Assembly: GCF_019688735.1 (NCBI RefSeq)
Contig: NZ_JAIFYA010000001.1
Location: 248,001-312,000, forward strand
Length of the DNA stretch: 64,000 nt
Direction of reading: 5' to 3'
Source: Thermosulfurimonas sp. F29
Lineage (GTDB): Bacteria; Desulfobacterota; Thermodesulfobacteria; Thermodesulfobacteriales; Thermodesulfobacteriaceae
Numbering within the stretch: the stretch's first letter is position 1; every line of letters starts with the position of its first letter. The notes beneath the pieces were generated by a model. The model was given only the letters and a program-made list of their open reading frames with translations. It was not told the DNA's origin and made no database searches. The position numbers were made by a program, and so were the translations under genes. Positions 6,878-15,603 of this stretch are shown here, piece by piece.

Positions 6878-9397
6878 TTAGACCCTCCTAATCTTGATGA
6901 TGACATCCTGAGTGGCGTGTCCACCCTCAAGGGGCGCAAACCTCCAGCGGGAAAAGTGATTCATGTTCACCCCGTGCTCGGGAAGAAAGGCCAGAAAACG
7001 CTTGAGCTGAGGAAAGATCCCCGCCCCCACTCCGTAATAGGTGAAAAGGGCGTCGGGATGAACGAGGGGCGTCACCCACACCCTGGCCGTGGCCTTGAAC
7101 TCCGGGGCGTGGGCCGGAAAGACCTCCACCACATCCCCGTCGGAGATCCCCAGCCGGCGGGCCCGCTCGGGATGAATCCACACCCGATCCACCCCCAACT
7201 GATCCCAAATCTCCCGGAGAAGGGGATTGTCCCTGGTCTGTCCCCCCGTAAAGGAGTTGAGAGGCGAAAAACCGGTGGTCAGCACGAACTCGTCCTCGGC
7301 CAGGCCGTTGCGCCTCTCCCCCATCCAGAAGGGCGGAATCCACCGGGGAAGGGGATGAGCATGCTCGGCAAAGGGATGTCCGCCGGCCTTGAGTTTTTTG
7401 TAAACTTCGAGAAAGGTGAGGCTAAAGATCTCCACCTCGCCGGTGGGAGTCTTTTTCTTGATTTTGTAGTTCTGCCTGCCGTGCCAGACGCCGTATTTCT
7501 TCAGGTGTTCCAGGGTGAGACCGGGATGTTTCTCCGAAACCCCTTTCAGTTGCCTTCGCCACCCGGCCTCCCAGCCCCCGCGGGCGAACTCTCCGAAGTA
7601 CTTCTCGAATTCCTGGGGAGAAAGCACCCGGCGGGCCAGCTCCAGAATCACCCAGGATCCCGGCCGGGCCTCGAAGGGCGGCTCCACCGCCTTCATGTGC
7701 ATGGCCACCGTGGGCATACTCTGCTTGAACTTGAAGTGCAGGGCCTCGTCCCGTTCGGGGAAAAGGGTGTCGGGAAGGATGATGTCCGCGTAAAGACAGC
7801 TCTCGTCCATGAAGGGGGTCATGCACACGATGAGTTCCACCTTGTCAAGGAGCCGCACTATCTCCGGCGAGCCGGCTGAACCTCCGATGAAGTTCTGCCC
7901 CATGGCAAAGATTACTTTGGGCTCGTAGGGTTTTCCGGTGCGCAGGGCCTCGAAAACGAAACGGCGTCCGGCCTTGGGGACGAGAAAGGGATAACCGTTT
8001 TTCTGGTAATACTTGGTGATCTGGAGGGCCTTGGGCTTGGGCACCTTCGGGAGGGGGCCGTGGAGCTTCACCTTGGGCACGCCCCCTATTCCCCCCTCCC
8101 TCTCCCAGACCCCCAGCAGGGTGTCCACCAGGCCGATGGCGTGAAACTGGCGCATTACATTGCCGTAGCGTTCCGAATACCAGCCGGTGTCCACGAACAC
8201 GCGGGGTCTGTGGCGCATGAGGTCCCGGGCCACCCGGCGGATCTCTTCCGCCGGCACCGTGGTGATCCCCTGGGCCCACTCGGGGGTGTACGCTTCCAGG
8301 GCCCGGGTGATGGCCTCGAAGGCGGTGATTACCCTGCGACCTCCCGCGGTAAATTCACCGCGCAGGGCCGGTCTTTGCGCCTCGGACTTGAGCACCGGAA
8401 CCCCCCGGGCCTCGTCCCACACCCGGTAGCGCACGTGTTTCTTCTTTTTCCCGGTCTTTGGATCCACCTTCTCCTCCACCACGGGATCGAAGGGCTCGAG
8501 GGTCTCGGGGTCGATGAGCATGCAGGCGTTGGTGTGCCTGATCAGGTAGTCCTCGTCGTAGCCCTTTTCCTTCACGATCACATGGGCCAGGGCCAGGTGA
8601 AAGGCCAGGTCCGTCCCCGGACGGATGGGGAGCCAGCGGTGTCCGGCTCCCTCCACGGCCTCGTTCGGGAAACGCACATCCACGGCCACCAGCCGCAGAC
8701 CGTTTCGCTTGCCCTCGGCAAAAAGCGTCCCGAACTGATAGACGCAAAGCCCGCCCCCAGGGTTCCGCATGGCCAGCACTCCGAAACGGGCCCGGGGATA
8801 GTCCATCCAGAAGGCCCCGGGGGTCATAGGGTGTCCGAAAAAGGCCCCCAGCCCCCAGTCGTGACCGGCGGAATGACAGGTGTCGGCGTAGGAGACGATG
8901 TTGGGCGTCCCGTAGAGGTGCCAGAAGGGCTTGTCCAAGCCGGCGGCGGAGGTGAACCGGGGAAGATACACCACGCGCTCGGGTTCGCCCTTCTCCCGAT
9001 ACTTTCTAAGCACCGCCGCAATGCGATCCAGGGCCTCCTCCCAGCTGATCCGCTTGAACTTCCCCTCGCCGCGCTTTCCCACCCGAAGCAGGGGATACTT
9101 GAGACGATCCGGATTGTAGACTGCCGCCGGCGTGGAGCGACTGCGCCCGCAGATTCCCGCGTAGGGCAGATAGGGACTGGCCTCCATCTTTATGAGCTTA
9201 CCTCCCTTCACCACCCCCACCGCGGGACACTGCTGGGCACACATCCTACACCGGAGCGGCACTCTCCTTTCCACCCCCTCGTCCACCGGAGAGGGGGCCC
9301 TGCGCCCCGGCCCCACCGTTCCGGAAAGGGGCACGAAGGGCGAAAAAGCCGCCAATCCGCTGATCTGCAGAAACCTCCGGCGCGATATTCCGCTCAT
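6878..9397 (-). CDS. Tat-exported molybdopterin oxidoreductase, PsrA/PhsA/TtrA-like catalytic subunit
   Basis: 839 residues from the ATG at 9397, which has GGGGAGG upstream. A more upstream in-frame start would fall inside the promoter. A twin-arginine signal (SRRRFLQ, residues 5-11) opens the protein. Cys50, 53, 57 and 83 form the 4Fe-4S site. After LYGTPN, Cys174 (ADTCHSAG) is at the position of the Mo ligand, placing it with Cys-ligated polysulfide, thiosulfate, tetrathionate or arsenate reductases rather than selenocysteine formate dehydrogenases; there is no in-frame TGA. The substrate cannot be decided by eye. It leads an operon with ferredoxin and cytochrome b subunits, controlled from a sigma-54 promoter. 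Confidence 0.92.
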   Translation of the reverse strand: MSGISRRRFLQISGLAAFSPFVPLSGTVGPGRRAPSPVDEGVERRVPLRCRMCAQQCPAVGVVKGGKLIKMEASPYLPYAGICGRSRSTPAAVYNPDRLKYPLLRVGKRGEGKFKRISWEEALDRIAAVLRKYREKGEPERVVYLPRFTSAAGLDKPFWHLYGTPNIVSYADTCHSAGHDWGLGAFFGHPMTPGAFWMDYPRARFGVLAMRNPGGGLCVYQFGTLFAEGKRNGLRLVAVDVRFPNEAVEGAGHRWLPIRPGTDLAFHLALAHVIVKEKGYDEDYLIRHTNACMLIDPETLEPFDPVVEEKVDPKTGKKKKHVRYRVWDEARGVPVLKSEAQRPALRGEFTAGGRRVITAFEAITRALEAYTPEWAQGITTVPAEEIRRVARDLMRHRPRVFVDTGWYSERYGNVMRQFHAIGLVDTLLGVWEREGGIGGVPKVKLHGPLPKVPKPKALQITKYYQKNGYPFLVPKAGRRFVFEALRTGKPYEPKVIFAMGQNFIGGSAGSPEIVRLLDKVELIVCMTPFMDESCLYADIILPDTLFPERDEALHFKFKQSMPTVAMHMKAVEPPFEARPGSWVILELARRVLSPQEFEKYFGEFARGGWEAGWRRQLKGVSEKHPGLTLEHLKKYGVWHGRQNYKIKKKTPTGEVEIFSLTFLEVYKKLKAGGHPFAEHAHPLPRWIPPFWMGERRNGLAEDEFVLTTGFSPLNSFTGGQTRDNPLLREIWDQLGVDRVWIHPERARRLGISDGDVVEVFPAHAPEFKATARVWVTPLVHPDALFTYYGVGAGIFPQLKRFLAFLPEHGVNMNHFSRWRFAPLEGGHATQDVIIKIRRV

Positions 9398-9436
9398 AAA
9401 GCCTCCCCTCTCTGTGGTTTTTGTCGAAAGCGAGTA

Positions 9437-9455
9437 ATGCAAAATAAAGGCCAAA
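9437..9455 (-). promoter_or_regulatory. Sigma-54 promoter of the molybdoenzyme operon
   Basis: The minus strand reads TTGGCCTTTATTTTGCAT. GG (9452-9451) and GC (9440-9439) are exactly ten bases apart, the defining -24/-12 arrangement, with TTGC as in the consensus. Transcription would start near 9427, about 30 bases before the ATG and just upstream of its ribosome site. The adjacent gene encodes an NtrC-type activator with the sigma-54 contact motif, which supports the call. Confidence 0.8.
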
Positions 9456-9537
9456 AATAAAAGGGAGTAAAACGAAAAAATTCTCGTTAAAACGCGTGAA
9501 TTCGTCTGACTAAAAGTTTAAAAAATTGTAACTTAAA

Positions 9538-9554
9538 AGTGGCAGGTGCTACCT
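9538..9554 (-). promoter_or_regulatory. Possible activator binding dyad upstream of the sigma-54 promoter
   Basis: An imperfect dyad, GTGGCA-GG-TGCTAC, is centred near 9546, about 120 bases upstream of the predicted start. That is a usual distance for an NtrC-family enhancer site. It abuts the stop codon of the regulator gene. Only one dyad is seen, so this is tentative. Confidence 0.35.
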
Positions 9555-10952
9555 TTAGGTTGCAGGACGAAACTTTTCGGCGGAGATGCCGTAGCGGCGG
9601 AGGAGCCTCTGGAAGCTGGGGCGTTCCAGACCGGCCAGCCGGGCCGCCTGGGAGACATTTCCCCCGGTGTGGCGCAGCAATCCCTCCAGGTACTGGCGGG
9701 CGAACTCGTCCATCACCTCCCTCTTGGCCTCGTGATAGGGACGGAGGTAGAAGGGACGGGCTTCCGGAGCCCCGGGCCTCAGGGAAAGCTTGAGGTCGCC
9801 GGGGGTAATGGTGTTCTCCCGGGCCAGAAGGACGGCCCTTTTCACCGCATTCTTGAGTTCGCGAACATTACCCCTCCAGGGTTGTGCCTTAAGGAACTCC
9901 AGGGCCTCCGGAGAGAAACGCAGTCCCGGTCGTCCGTATTCCCGGGCGTACTCCTCGAGAAAGTGTTCGGCCAGAAGCAGGACATCGTCCCCCCGTTCGC
10001 GAAGAGGGGGCACCCACAGGGTGACCTCGTTCAGGCGATAGTAAAGGTCCTCCCGGAAGCGTCCCTCGGCCATCTTTTTCTCTAGATCCTGATTGGTGGA
10101 GGCGATGACCCGCACATTAACTCTTCGACTCTGGGTGGACCCCAGAGGGCGGACCTCACCGTCCTGAAGCACACGCAGCAGTTTGACCTGAAGGGAGGGA
10201 GGCATGTCCCCGATTTCGTCCAGGAAGATGGTGGATCCGTCGGCCTCCTGAAATAGACCCGTCTTGTCCCGGTCGGCCCCGGTGAAGGCTCCCTTGACAT
10301 AGCCGAAAAGTTCGCTCTCCAGGATGTTTTCCGGAATGGCCGCGCAGTTTACGGTCACCATCCTCCAGCTTCGACGGGGACTGAGGTGATGTATGGCCCT
10401 GGCGATGAGCTCCTTTCCGGTTCCGGACTCCCCGCGGATGAGCACCGTGGCGTTGGTGGGGGCCACCCTTTCCACCAGGCTCAAGAGCTCCCTCATGAGG
10501 GGGGACCGCCCGATAATACCCAGCTCCTCCCACCAGAAGTCGTCCTTGAGGGCTTTAAGGCGACGGTTTTCCCGGAGGAGAAGGCTCCGTTCCAGCGCCC
10601 TTTCCACCATATGGCGCAGGCGCTCCTTCTCAAACGGCTTGGTGATGAAGTCGTAGGCCCCCTTCTTTATGGCCTCCACCGCCCGCTCGATGGTCCCGTA
10701 GCCGGTCACGATGAGGACGGAGATGGTCTCGTCCCGCTCCCGGATCCTCGCGAGAAGCTCCAGCCCGTCCAGCCCGGGCATCTTGAGATCCGCCACCACC
10801 ACCTCGGGCAGAAGACGCTGCACCTTCTCCCAGGCCTCCTCCCCGGAATAGGCCCGTTCGAAGCGCACCTCCGGAAGGCCCCGCAGAATCCTTTCCCAGA
10901 GAAGGACCATTTCCGGTTCGTCGTCCACCAGAAGTACGGTGGCCTCAGGCAT
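9555..10952 (-). CDS. NtrC-family sigma-54-dependent response regulator
   Basis: 465 residues from the ATG at 10952, which has GGGGGTG upstream; a GTG two codons earlier is possible. Domains in order: receiver (Asp55 phospho-acceptor in VVVADLKMPG, acidic pair at 10-11), AAA+ ATPase (Walker A GESGTGKE 174-181, sigma-54 contact loop GAFTGA 221-226, Walker B near FLDEIG), and a C-terminal Fis-type helix-turn-helix (about 425-455, NVSQAARLAGL). It overlaps the upstream histidine kinase gene by 8 bp. Its evident target is the sigma-54 promoter directly downstream, which drives the molybdoenzyme genes. All motifs needed for activity are present. Confidence 0.95.
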   Translation of the reverse strand: MPEATVLLVDDEPEMVLLWERILRGLPEVRFERAYSGEEAWEKVQRLLPEVVVADLKMPGLDGLELLARIRERDETISVLIVTGYGTIERAVEAIKKGAYDFITKPFEKERLRHMVERALERSLLLRENRRLKALKDDFWWEELGIIGRSPLMRELLSLVERVAPTNATVLIRGESGTGKELIARAIHHLSPRRSWRMVTVNCAAIPENILESELFGYVKGAFTGADRDKTGLFQEADGSTIFLDEIGDMPPSLQVKLLRVLQDGEVRPLGSTQSRRVNVRVIASTNQDLEKKMAEGRFREDLYYRLNEVTLWVPPLRERGDDVLLLAEHFLEEYAREYGRPGLRFSPEALEFLKAQPWRGNVRELKNAVKRAVLLARENTITPGDLKLSLRPGAPEARPFYLRPYHEAKREVMDEFARQYLEGLLRHTGGNVSQAARLAGLERPSFQRLLRRYGISAEKFRPAT

Positions 10953-12492
10953 CTTCACCCCCCAGGGGAAAGGTTATGCGGAAAAGGGTCTGGATCCCCA
11001 GGGCCCTATAGGGTCCCTCGGCGGGCGGGGGAGAGAGGACCCGGATGTCTCCCCCGTGATCCCTGACGATGCCGTACGAGACGAAAAGCCCCAGACCGGT
11101 GCCCTTCCCCGGGGGCTTGGTGGTGAAAAAGGGTTCAAAGATGCGGTCGCGGATTCCGGCGGGAACCCCGCAGCCGGTGTCCCCCACCTCGAGTATCACC
11201 TCCGCGGAGTCGGATCGGGTCCACACATGGATCTCGCCCGCATCCTCCAGGGCGTCCCGGGCGTTAATCAGAAGGTTCAGGAGGACCTCCCTCAGGCGCC
11301 CTTCCTCCCCGGAAATGAGGGGAAGATCTTCGGCGAGGTGCACCTCCAGCCTCACCCCGGACTTGCGATAGGTGGGCTCCAGCATCTCCACCACCTGGCG
11401 CACGATGGCATTCAGCGAAACGGGGACCTTCTCTCCCGCCGAGGAACGGGAAAAGAGAAGAAGATCCGCAATCAAGCGCTGACAGACCCTGACCTGTTCC
11501 TCGATCTTTTTCAGATCCTCCGCCGGGGGCCCTTCCTTGAGCTCCTCCCGAAGAAGCTGTGTGTATCCGTAAATGATCCCCAGAGGGGTGTTTATCTCGT
11601 GGGCGATCCCCGCGGCCAGCTGTCCCACCGCGGCCATCTTCTCCGAATGGATCATGCGTCTGGTCATTTCCTTAAAGGCGGTCAGATCCTTCATGATGCC
11701 CTGGCACCCCAGCCGACACCCCTCCGCATAATCAATGGAATCGGAAGTAATGATAACAAATCGCCTGTCCCCGTCGCGGGTCCGAATTTCGGTCTCGAAG
11801 TTGTGAATGCGCCCCTCCCGGCACAGTTCCTCCCTGTAGCGTTCCCAGTCCTCCCTGAAGACGAAAAACTCGCCCAGGCTCTTTCCCAGGACTTCCTCCT
11901 TGTGGGCAAAGCCCAGAAGGGCAAGACCGCTGGGGTTTATGTCGCGCAGGCGCCCCTCGGGATCGCAGAAAAAGATGGCGTCCCCGGAGGACTCGAAAAG
12001 CCTGCGAAACTTCTCCTCCGAAAGGGCGAGAGCCAGGGTTCGCTCCTCCACCTTTTCCTCGAGAGATTGAGAGAGCTCCCGCAGGCGTCGATTGGCCTCC
12101 TCGAGCTCCCGTTTGGTGCGACGGAGGTCCTTGGCCTCCCGTTCCAGCTGGGAAAACAGGGAGTAAACCGCCGGAAAAATAAGAGTAAGCATCGCCGCCC
12201 AGAAAATAAATACGGTATTGAGTGCCCCGGAAAAGGGAGCCAGGCTTCGCCACCAGGAAGCCCGGTTCGTCCACAGAAGAATCACATGGACAATATGTCC
12301 TAAACTGCGGGAAAGGGCGAAAGAGGCGAAGGAAAAAGACAATCCTAGAAGATAACCGAAAAAGATATTGCGCGGATTCCTTAACCAGAGATACAAGGAC
12401 TCCCTTAACGCCAGAAAAGAAAAGAGAATCATCAGAAGCGCCCCGGTAAAATCTTCAAAAAAAATGGGATATAGCGGAAAGCGGAAACTCAT
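10945..12492 (-). CDS. Membrane-bound PAS histidine kinase
   Basis: 515 residues. Three or four hydrophobic segments occupy residues 15-115 and include a GHIVHV motif. A short coiled coil (about 116-160), a PAS domain (about 160-270), a dimerisation domain with His298 in GIAHEINTP, and a catalytic ATPase domain (N-box [24 protein letters not shown]) follow. It is the cognate sensor of the overlapping NtrC-type regulator. The signal is unknown; membrane histidines could hold a metal or haem, but this is speculation. It is 10 bp downstream of a His-rich membrane protein that may be a co-sensor. Confidence 0.93.
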   Translation of the reverse strand: MSFRFPLYPIFFEDFTGALLMILFSFLALRESLYLWLRNPRNIFFGYLLGLSFSFASFALSRSLGHIVHVILLWTNRASWWRSLAPFSGALNTVFIFWAAMLTLIFPAVYSLFSQLEREAKDLRRTKRELEEANRRLRELSQSLEEKVEERTLALALSEEKFRRLFESSGDAIFFCDPEGRLRDINPSGLALLGFAHKEEVLGKSLGEFFVFREDWERYREELCREGRIHNFETEIRTRDGDRRFVIITSDSIDYAEGCRLGCQGIMKDLTAFKEMTRRMIHSEKMAAVGQLAAGIAHEINTPLGIIYGYTQLLREELKEGPPAEDLKKIEEQVRVCQRLIADLLLFSRSSAGEKVPVSLNAIVRQVVEMLEPTYRKSGVRLEVHLAEDLPLISGEEGRLREVLLNLLINARDALEDAGEIHVWTRSDSAEVILEVGDTGCGVPAGIRDRIFEPFFTTKPPGKGTGLGLFVSYGIVRDHGGDIRVLSPPPAEGPYRALGIQTLFRITFPLGGEDA

Positions 12493-12502
12493 ACGGTCTT
12501 AA

Positions 12503-12949
12503 TCAGAAGGGGCAAGCTTTTTGAAACTCCTTCAACGTTTTCCACAAAAAAAACATGGCCGGAACGCAAAAAAAATGGTCAAAGCGCAGGAAGTAATAAA
12601 TCCAGACCCAGGGGGTAACAGCCCTCAGGTGGGAAGAAAAAGTTAACGCGTAATAAGATGAGGTTTTAAAACCAAAATGAAATTCCATGAAATGAACCAC
12701 AGAAGTATCCAGATTCCACAAGAAAAAGAAAAGGAAGGCCAGCTTAAGGTAAAACCAGGTCTTACCGGAAACGCGCAGGTAGCGGGAAAACCAGTAGAAG
12801 ATGAGGGCCAGGGAAAGCATGAAGTAGAAATGGCTGAAGAGGTGCACATAGAGGCCTTCCGGGTAGGGATGAATCTGGGTAGCCCGGGCCGGTGAAGAAA
12901 TCAAGAAAGAAAAAAGGACGAAAAGGGAAACGACCGTTCCTTGCCGCAC
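12503..12949 (-). CDS. Small His-rich membrane protein next to the histidine kinase
   Basis: 148 residues with a probable signal peptide (hydrophobic 5-20, cleavage near ARA) and three further hydrophobic segments (about 40-58, 66-84 and 112-137). Histidines at 27, 36, 40, 86, 91, 107 and 125 lie at or near the membrane borders, a spacing that could bind metal or haem. No family was recognised. It starts at a GTG with no clear ribosome site, 10 bp after the glycosyltransferase, and is followed after 10 bp by the kinase. The association suggests a sensory partner. Reading frame and composition look real; function is unknown. Confidence 0.7.
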   Translation of the reverse strand: MRQGTVVSLFVLFSFLISSPARATQIHPYPEGLYVHLFSHFYFMLSLALIFYWFSRYLRVSGKTWFYLKLAFLFFFLWNLDTSVVHFMEFHFGFKTSSYYALTFSSHLRAVTPWVWIYYFLRFDHFFCVPAMFFLWKTLKEFQKACPF

Positions 12950-12959
12950 ATTTTTAAGT

Positions 12960-14432
12960 TTAGGGGCCGGGGACAGAAGGTGTCAAGGTGCCGCGAAAGA
13001 TGTGGTAAGAGAGGAAACGCCCTCCGGGAAGGGGGATCTTTCCCGAGGTCAGTTTAAGGAAGGCCGTAGATGGGGGAGAGGGGTGGCGCCCCACCCAGAG
13101 CACGGGGCGGCCTCCGAGGTGGGAGGGAAGGCCCCAGAGGTGATACTGAGAGCGGGGAGGATTCAGTACGGGAAACTGATAGACCCGCGGGTGATCCGGA
13201 AGGTAAAAGGCCAGTTCCGAGGCGAAGTAACGGTTGTCGGTCAGGATGACCTCCCCCGGACGGCGATACTTCCTGACCACGGAGGCGAGTTCCTTCCATC
13301 CGTAGAAGCGAAAGAGCAGACCGGCCAGGGGGCGGGGAAACTTTTCCGGAAAACGCGGAAGCTGATAGACGAGGGCCGTGCCCAGGAAGGCCAGGAGGAG
13401 TCCCAGGGCATAGAGTCCCCGAAGGATGCGGGGCCATCGGGTGCCGCGCAGGGAAAAGATCACCCCGGCGGCAAGCCCCAGACCGGCCACGAAAAAGGGC
13501 ATGGGCCAGTTGGCGTTCACCCTCCGGAAAAAGGAAAGGGGAAGAACCGCAAGATACGGCCAGGCCGAAAGGGCCCAGAGGTAAGTGAGACGCGGTTCGG
13601 CGCGCCAGTTCCTCCGCCGGAGCATTTCCAGGGACACCCACAGGAAAAGCCCGAAAAGAAGGGGGGTGAACACCCCGGCCTGTTCCGCCAGAAAGCGGAG
13701 GGGCCCTGCGGGATTCAGGCCCTGTTCCCGGAAGTGGTGCTCGGTGTGCCTGAGCGTGATCCACTGATGGGTGGCCATCCAGTAGAGGTTGGGGGCCCAG
13801 AGGACGAGGGCCACCACCAGAGCCAACCAGGGCCCGGGGGTGCGGAGCAATTCCCGCCGGAAGGCCAGCAGCCACAGGCCGTAAAAAAATCCGAAGGCCA
13901 GCATGGTTTGCTTCGTGAGAAGCCCCAGGCCGCAGAAAATTCCGAGAGATAGCCAGTGAAACCGGCGATTTTTCTCCGCGGCCAGCCAGCCCCAGTAAAG
14001 GGCCGCGGTCCAGAAGAAGAGAAGCGGGGGGTCTATGGTCATGAGGAGACCGAACACGGTGAAGATGGGGACCAGGGCCGCGGCAAAGAGAGCCCAGCGG
14101 GCGGGAAGCCGGCCAAAAAGACGATGGGTAAGACGATAAAAGATCACCAGGAAGCCCAGACCGCATAACACCGCGGGCACCCGCACCGCATACTCTGACA
14201 CCCCCAGGAACCGGGTGAAAGCCGCAATCAGCCAGGCCACCATCGGAGGTTTGCTGTAGTATCCCCAGGAAAGTTCCCGGGACCAGTCCCAGTAGTAGGC
14301 CTCGTCCGGGGAGAGCTGGAGGGAAATCTCCCGGACAAATCCCAGCCTGAAGGCCAGGATGATCAGAAGGAAAAGGCCCTCGATGGAAAAAAGGAGGTCT
14401 AGGAGCCCTTTTTCGTGGTCCTTCGTCGCCAA
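12960..14432 (-). CDS. GT39/ArnT-like membrane glycosyltransferase
   Basis: 490 residues with about 11-12 hydrophobic spans and a soluble C-terminal part. Near residue 42 the first periplasmic loop holds DEAYYWDW, the acidic motif of the PMT/ArnT (GT-C fold) family that uses polyprenyl-phosphate sugars. A second acidic motif is TIDPPLLFFW near residue 130. The usual role is transfer of a sugar from undecaprenyl phosphate to lipid A, a glycan or a protein at the periplasmic face. It overlaps the PAP2 phosphatase gene by 34 bp, which fits a lipid-linked sugar pathway. The acceptor is unknown. Confidence 0.85.
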   Translation of the reverse strand: MATKDHEKGLLDLLFSIEGLFLLIILAFRLGFVREISLQLSPDEAYYWDWSRELSWGYYSKPPMVAWLIAAFTRFLGVSEYAVRVPAVLCGLGFLVIFYRLTHRLFGRLPARWALFAAALVPIFTVFGLLMTIDPPLLFFWTAALYWGWLAAEKNRRFHWLSLGIFCGLGLLTKQTMLAFGFFYGLWLLAFRRELLRTPGPWLALVVALVLWAPNLYWMATHQWITLRHTEHHFREQGLNPAGPLRFLAEQAGVFTPLLFGLFLWVSLEMLRRRNWRAEPRLTYLWALSAWPYLAVLPLSFFRRVNANWPMPFFVAGLGLAAGVIFSLRGTRWPRILRGLYALGLLLAFLGTALVYQLPRFPEKFPRPLAGLLFRFYGWKELASVVRKYRRPGEVILTDNRYFASELAFYLPDHPRVYQFPVLNPPRSQYHLWGLPSHLGGRPVLWVGRHPSPPSTAFLKLTSGKIPLPGGRFLSYHIFRGTLTPSVPGP

Positions 14433-14950
14433 AGCATCCCTCCCGCGAATCCCGCAAGTCCTCCGAAGGCCCAGCCGAAGAGGACATCCTCGGGAAAGTG
14501 CGCCCCCAGATAGACCCTGGAGACTCCCACCAGAAGGGTGAAGGCGCCCGTGGCCGGGGCCACCAGGGGATCGGCCAGGGAGAGGGCCACCGCCGCCGCC
14601 GCGGTGTTGGTGGCGTGACAGGAGGGGAATCCGTAGTGTTCGGCGGAAAGGGGCCGTTTCGTGATCCGGAATCGCCCGCCCTTAAAGACGCGCACCCCGG
14701 AGAGCGCGGCGTAGGGACGCGGATGCGCGAAAAAGGGTTTAAGGAGTCGGGCGCAGGCGAAGTCCACCACGAGCACCACCGCCAGCGCCACCACCACGGC
14801 CTCCATCCCCGACCGCCCCTTTCGCAGCACCACCACTCCCCCTGCCAGCACGAAAAAAATCCAGATCACCTCGGGTCGGCTCACCAGCACCATGAGCCGA
14901 TCCACGGCGGGGCCCAGGTCGCGATTCAGGAGATGGAAAAGAGCGCTCAA
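14399..14950 (-). CDS. PAP2-family phosphatase (lipid phosphatase, possibly undecaprenyl-PP)
   Basis: 183-residue membrane enzyme with the three signature motifs of the PAP2 superfamily: KPFFAHPRP (71-79), PSCH (109-112, where Cys replaces the usual Gly of PSGH), and [12 protein letters not shown] (144-155). Catalytic His112 and His151 are present. Five hydrophobic spans are visible. It probably dephosphorylates a polyprenyl pyrophosphate or another lipid phosphate at the periplasmic side. It overlaps transaldolase by 4 bp and the downstream glycosyltransferase by 34 bp. Confidence 0.9.
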   Translation of the reverse strand: MSALFHLLNRDLGPAVDRLMVLVSRPEVIWIFFVLAGGVVVLRKGRSGMEAVVVALAVVLVVDFACARLLKPFFAHPRPYAALSGVRVFKGGRFRITKRPLSAEHYGFPSCHATNTAAAAVALSLADPLVAPATGAFTLLVGVSRVYLGAHFPEDVLFGWAFGGLAGFAGGMLWRRRTTKKGS

Positions 14951-15600
14951 ATCTTGATACCTGCCTCCTCGGCGTCGCGGAGGAAACGCTCAAGCCCCAC
15001 ATCCGTGAGCGGGTGCCGGAACATCTGCTTTATGACCTTGTAGGGGATGGTGGCAATGTCCACCCCCAGCTCGGCACACCGGCGCACATGATCCACATGG
15101 CGTATGCTCGCGGCAATGATCTCGGTCTCCACTCCGTAAACCTCGTAAATGTTCACCACCTCCTCAATCACCGAAAGGCCGTCATAGCCGATGTCGTCGA
15201 TGCGGCCGATGAAGGGCGAAACATAGGTGGCCCCCACCTTGGCCGCAAGAAGGGCCTGAAGGGGGGAAAAGACCAGGGTGACATTGGTCTTTATGCCCTC
15301 GGCCGTGAGGGTCCTTACGGCCTTAATGCCCTCCTCGGTACAGGGGATCTTGATCACGGCGTTATCCCCCAGCCTGGCCAGCTCCCGGGCCTCCCGGATC
15401 ATGCCCCCGGCGTCCGTGGCTACCACCTCCACGGAAACCGGAAGCCCCTCGCATTCTTTAAGGATTTCGCTTACGGCCTCCTTCCAGGGTCGCCCGGTCT
15501 TTTTGACCAGCGAGGGGTTGGTGGTCACCCCGTCGAGAATCCCCAGGGCCTTGATCTCCCGGATCTCGTTTATGTCCGCGGTGTCAATAAAGATCTTCAT
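14947..15600 (-). CDS. tal: Transaldolase, short TalC/FSA type
   Basis: 217 residues, the compact single-domain form common in bacteria without the long TalB type. The Schiff-base lysine is Lys84 in AVIKIPC. N-terminal IDTADI, TTNPSLV near 26-32, and the C-terminal TIPYKVI and HPLTDVG stretches are family hallmarks. It exchanges dihydroxyacetone units in the non-oxidative pentose phosphate pathway; fructose-6-phosphate aldolase activity is an alternative. It lies 3 bp after argG and overlaps the PAP2 gene by 4 bp. Confidence 0.94.
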   Translation of the reverse strand: MKIFIDTADINEIREIKALGILDGVTTNPSLVKKTGRPWKEAVSEILKECEGLPVSVEVVATDAGGMIREARELARLGDNAVIKIPCTEEGIKAVRTLTAEGIKTNVTLVFSPLQALLAAKVGATYVSPFIGRIDDIGYDGLSVIEEVVNIYEVYGVETEIIAASIRHVDHVRRCAELGVDIATIPYKVIKQMFRHPLTDVGLERFLRDAEEAGIKI

Positions 15601-15603
15601 CCG

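Noticed and set aside
6878-9397. Selenocysteine formate dehydrogenase, suggested by selA in the window
   Set aside because: The Mo-ligand position is Cys174 and there is no in-frame TGA.
8060-9460. Long plus-strand frame of 466 codons opposite the molybdoenzyme gene
   Set aside because: It mirrors a clearly conserved minus-strand gene, has no ribosome site, and its composition (many His, Gly and Pro) is typical of a GC-rich antisense frame.
9459-9530. Possible terminator after the NtrC-type regulator
   Set aside because: The AT-rich region has only a weak AACGA/TCGTT pairing with a long loop; not convincing as an intrinsic terminator.
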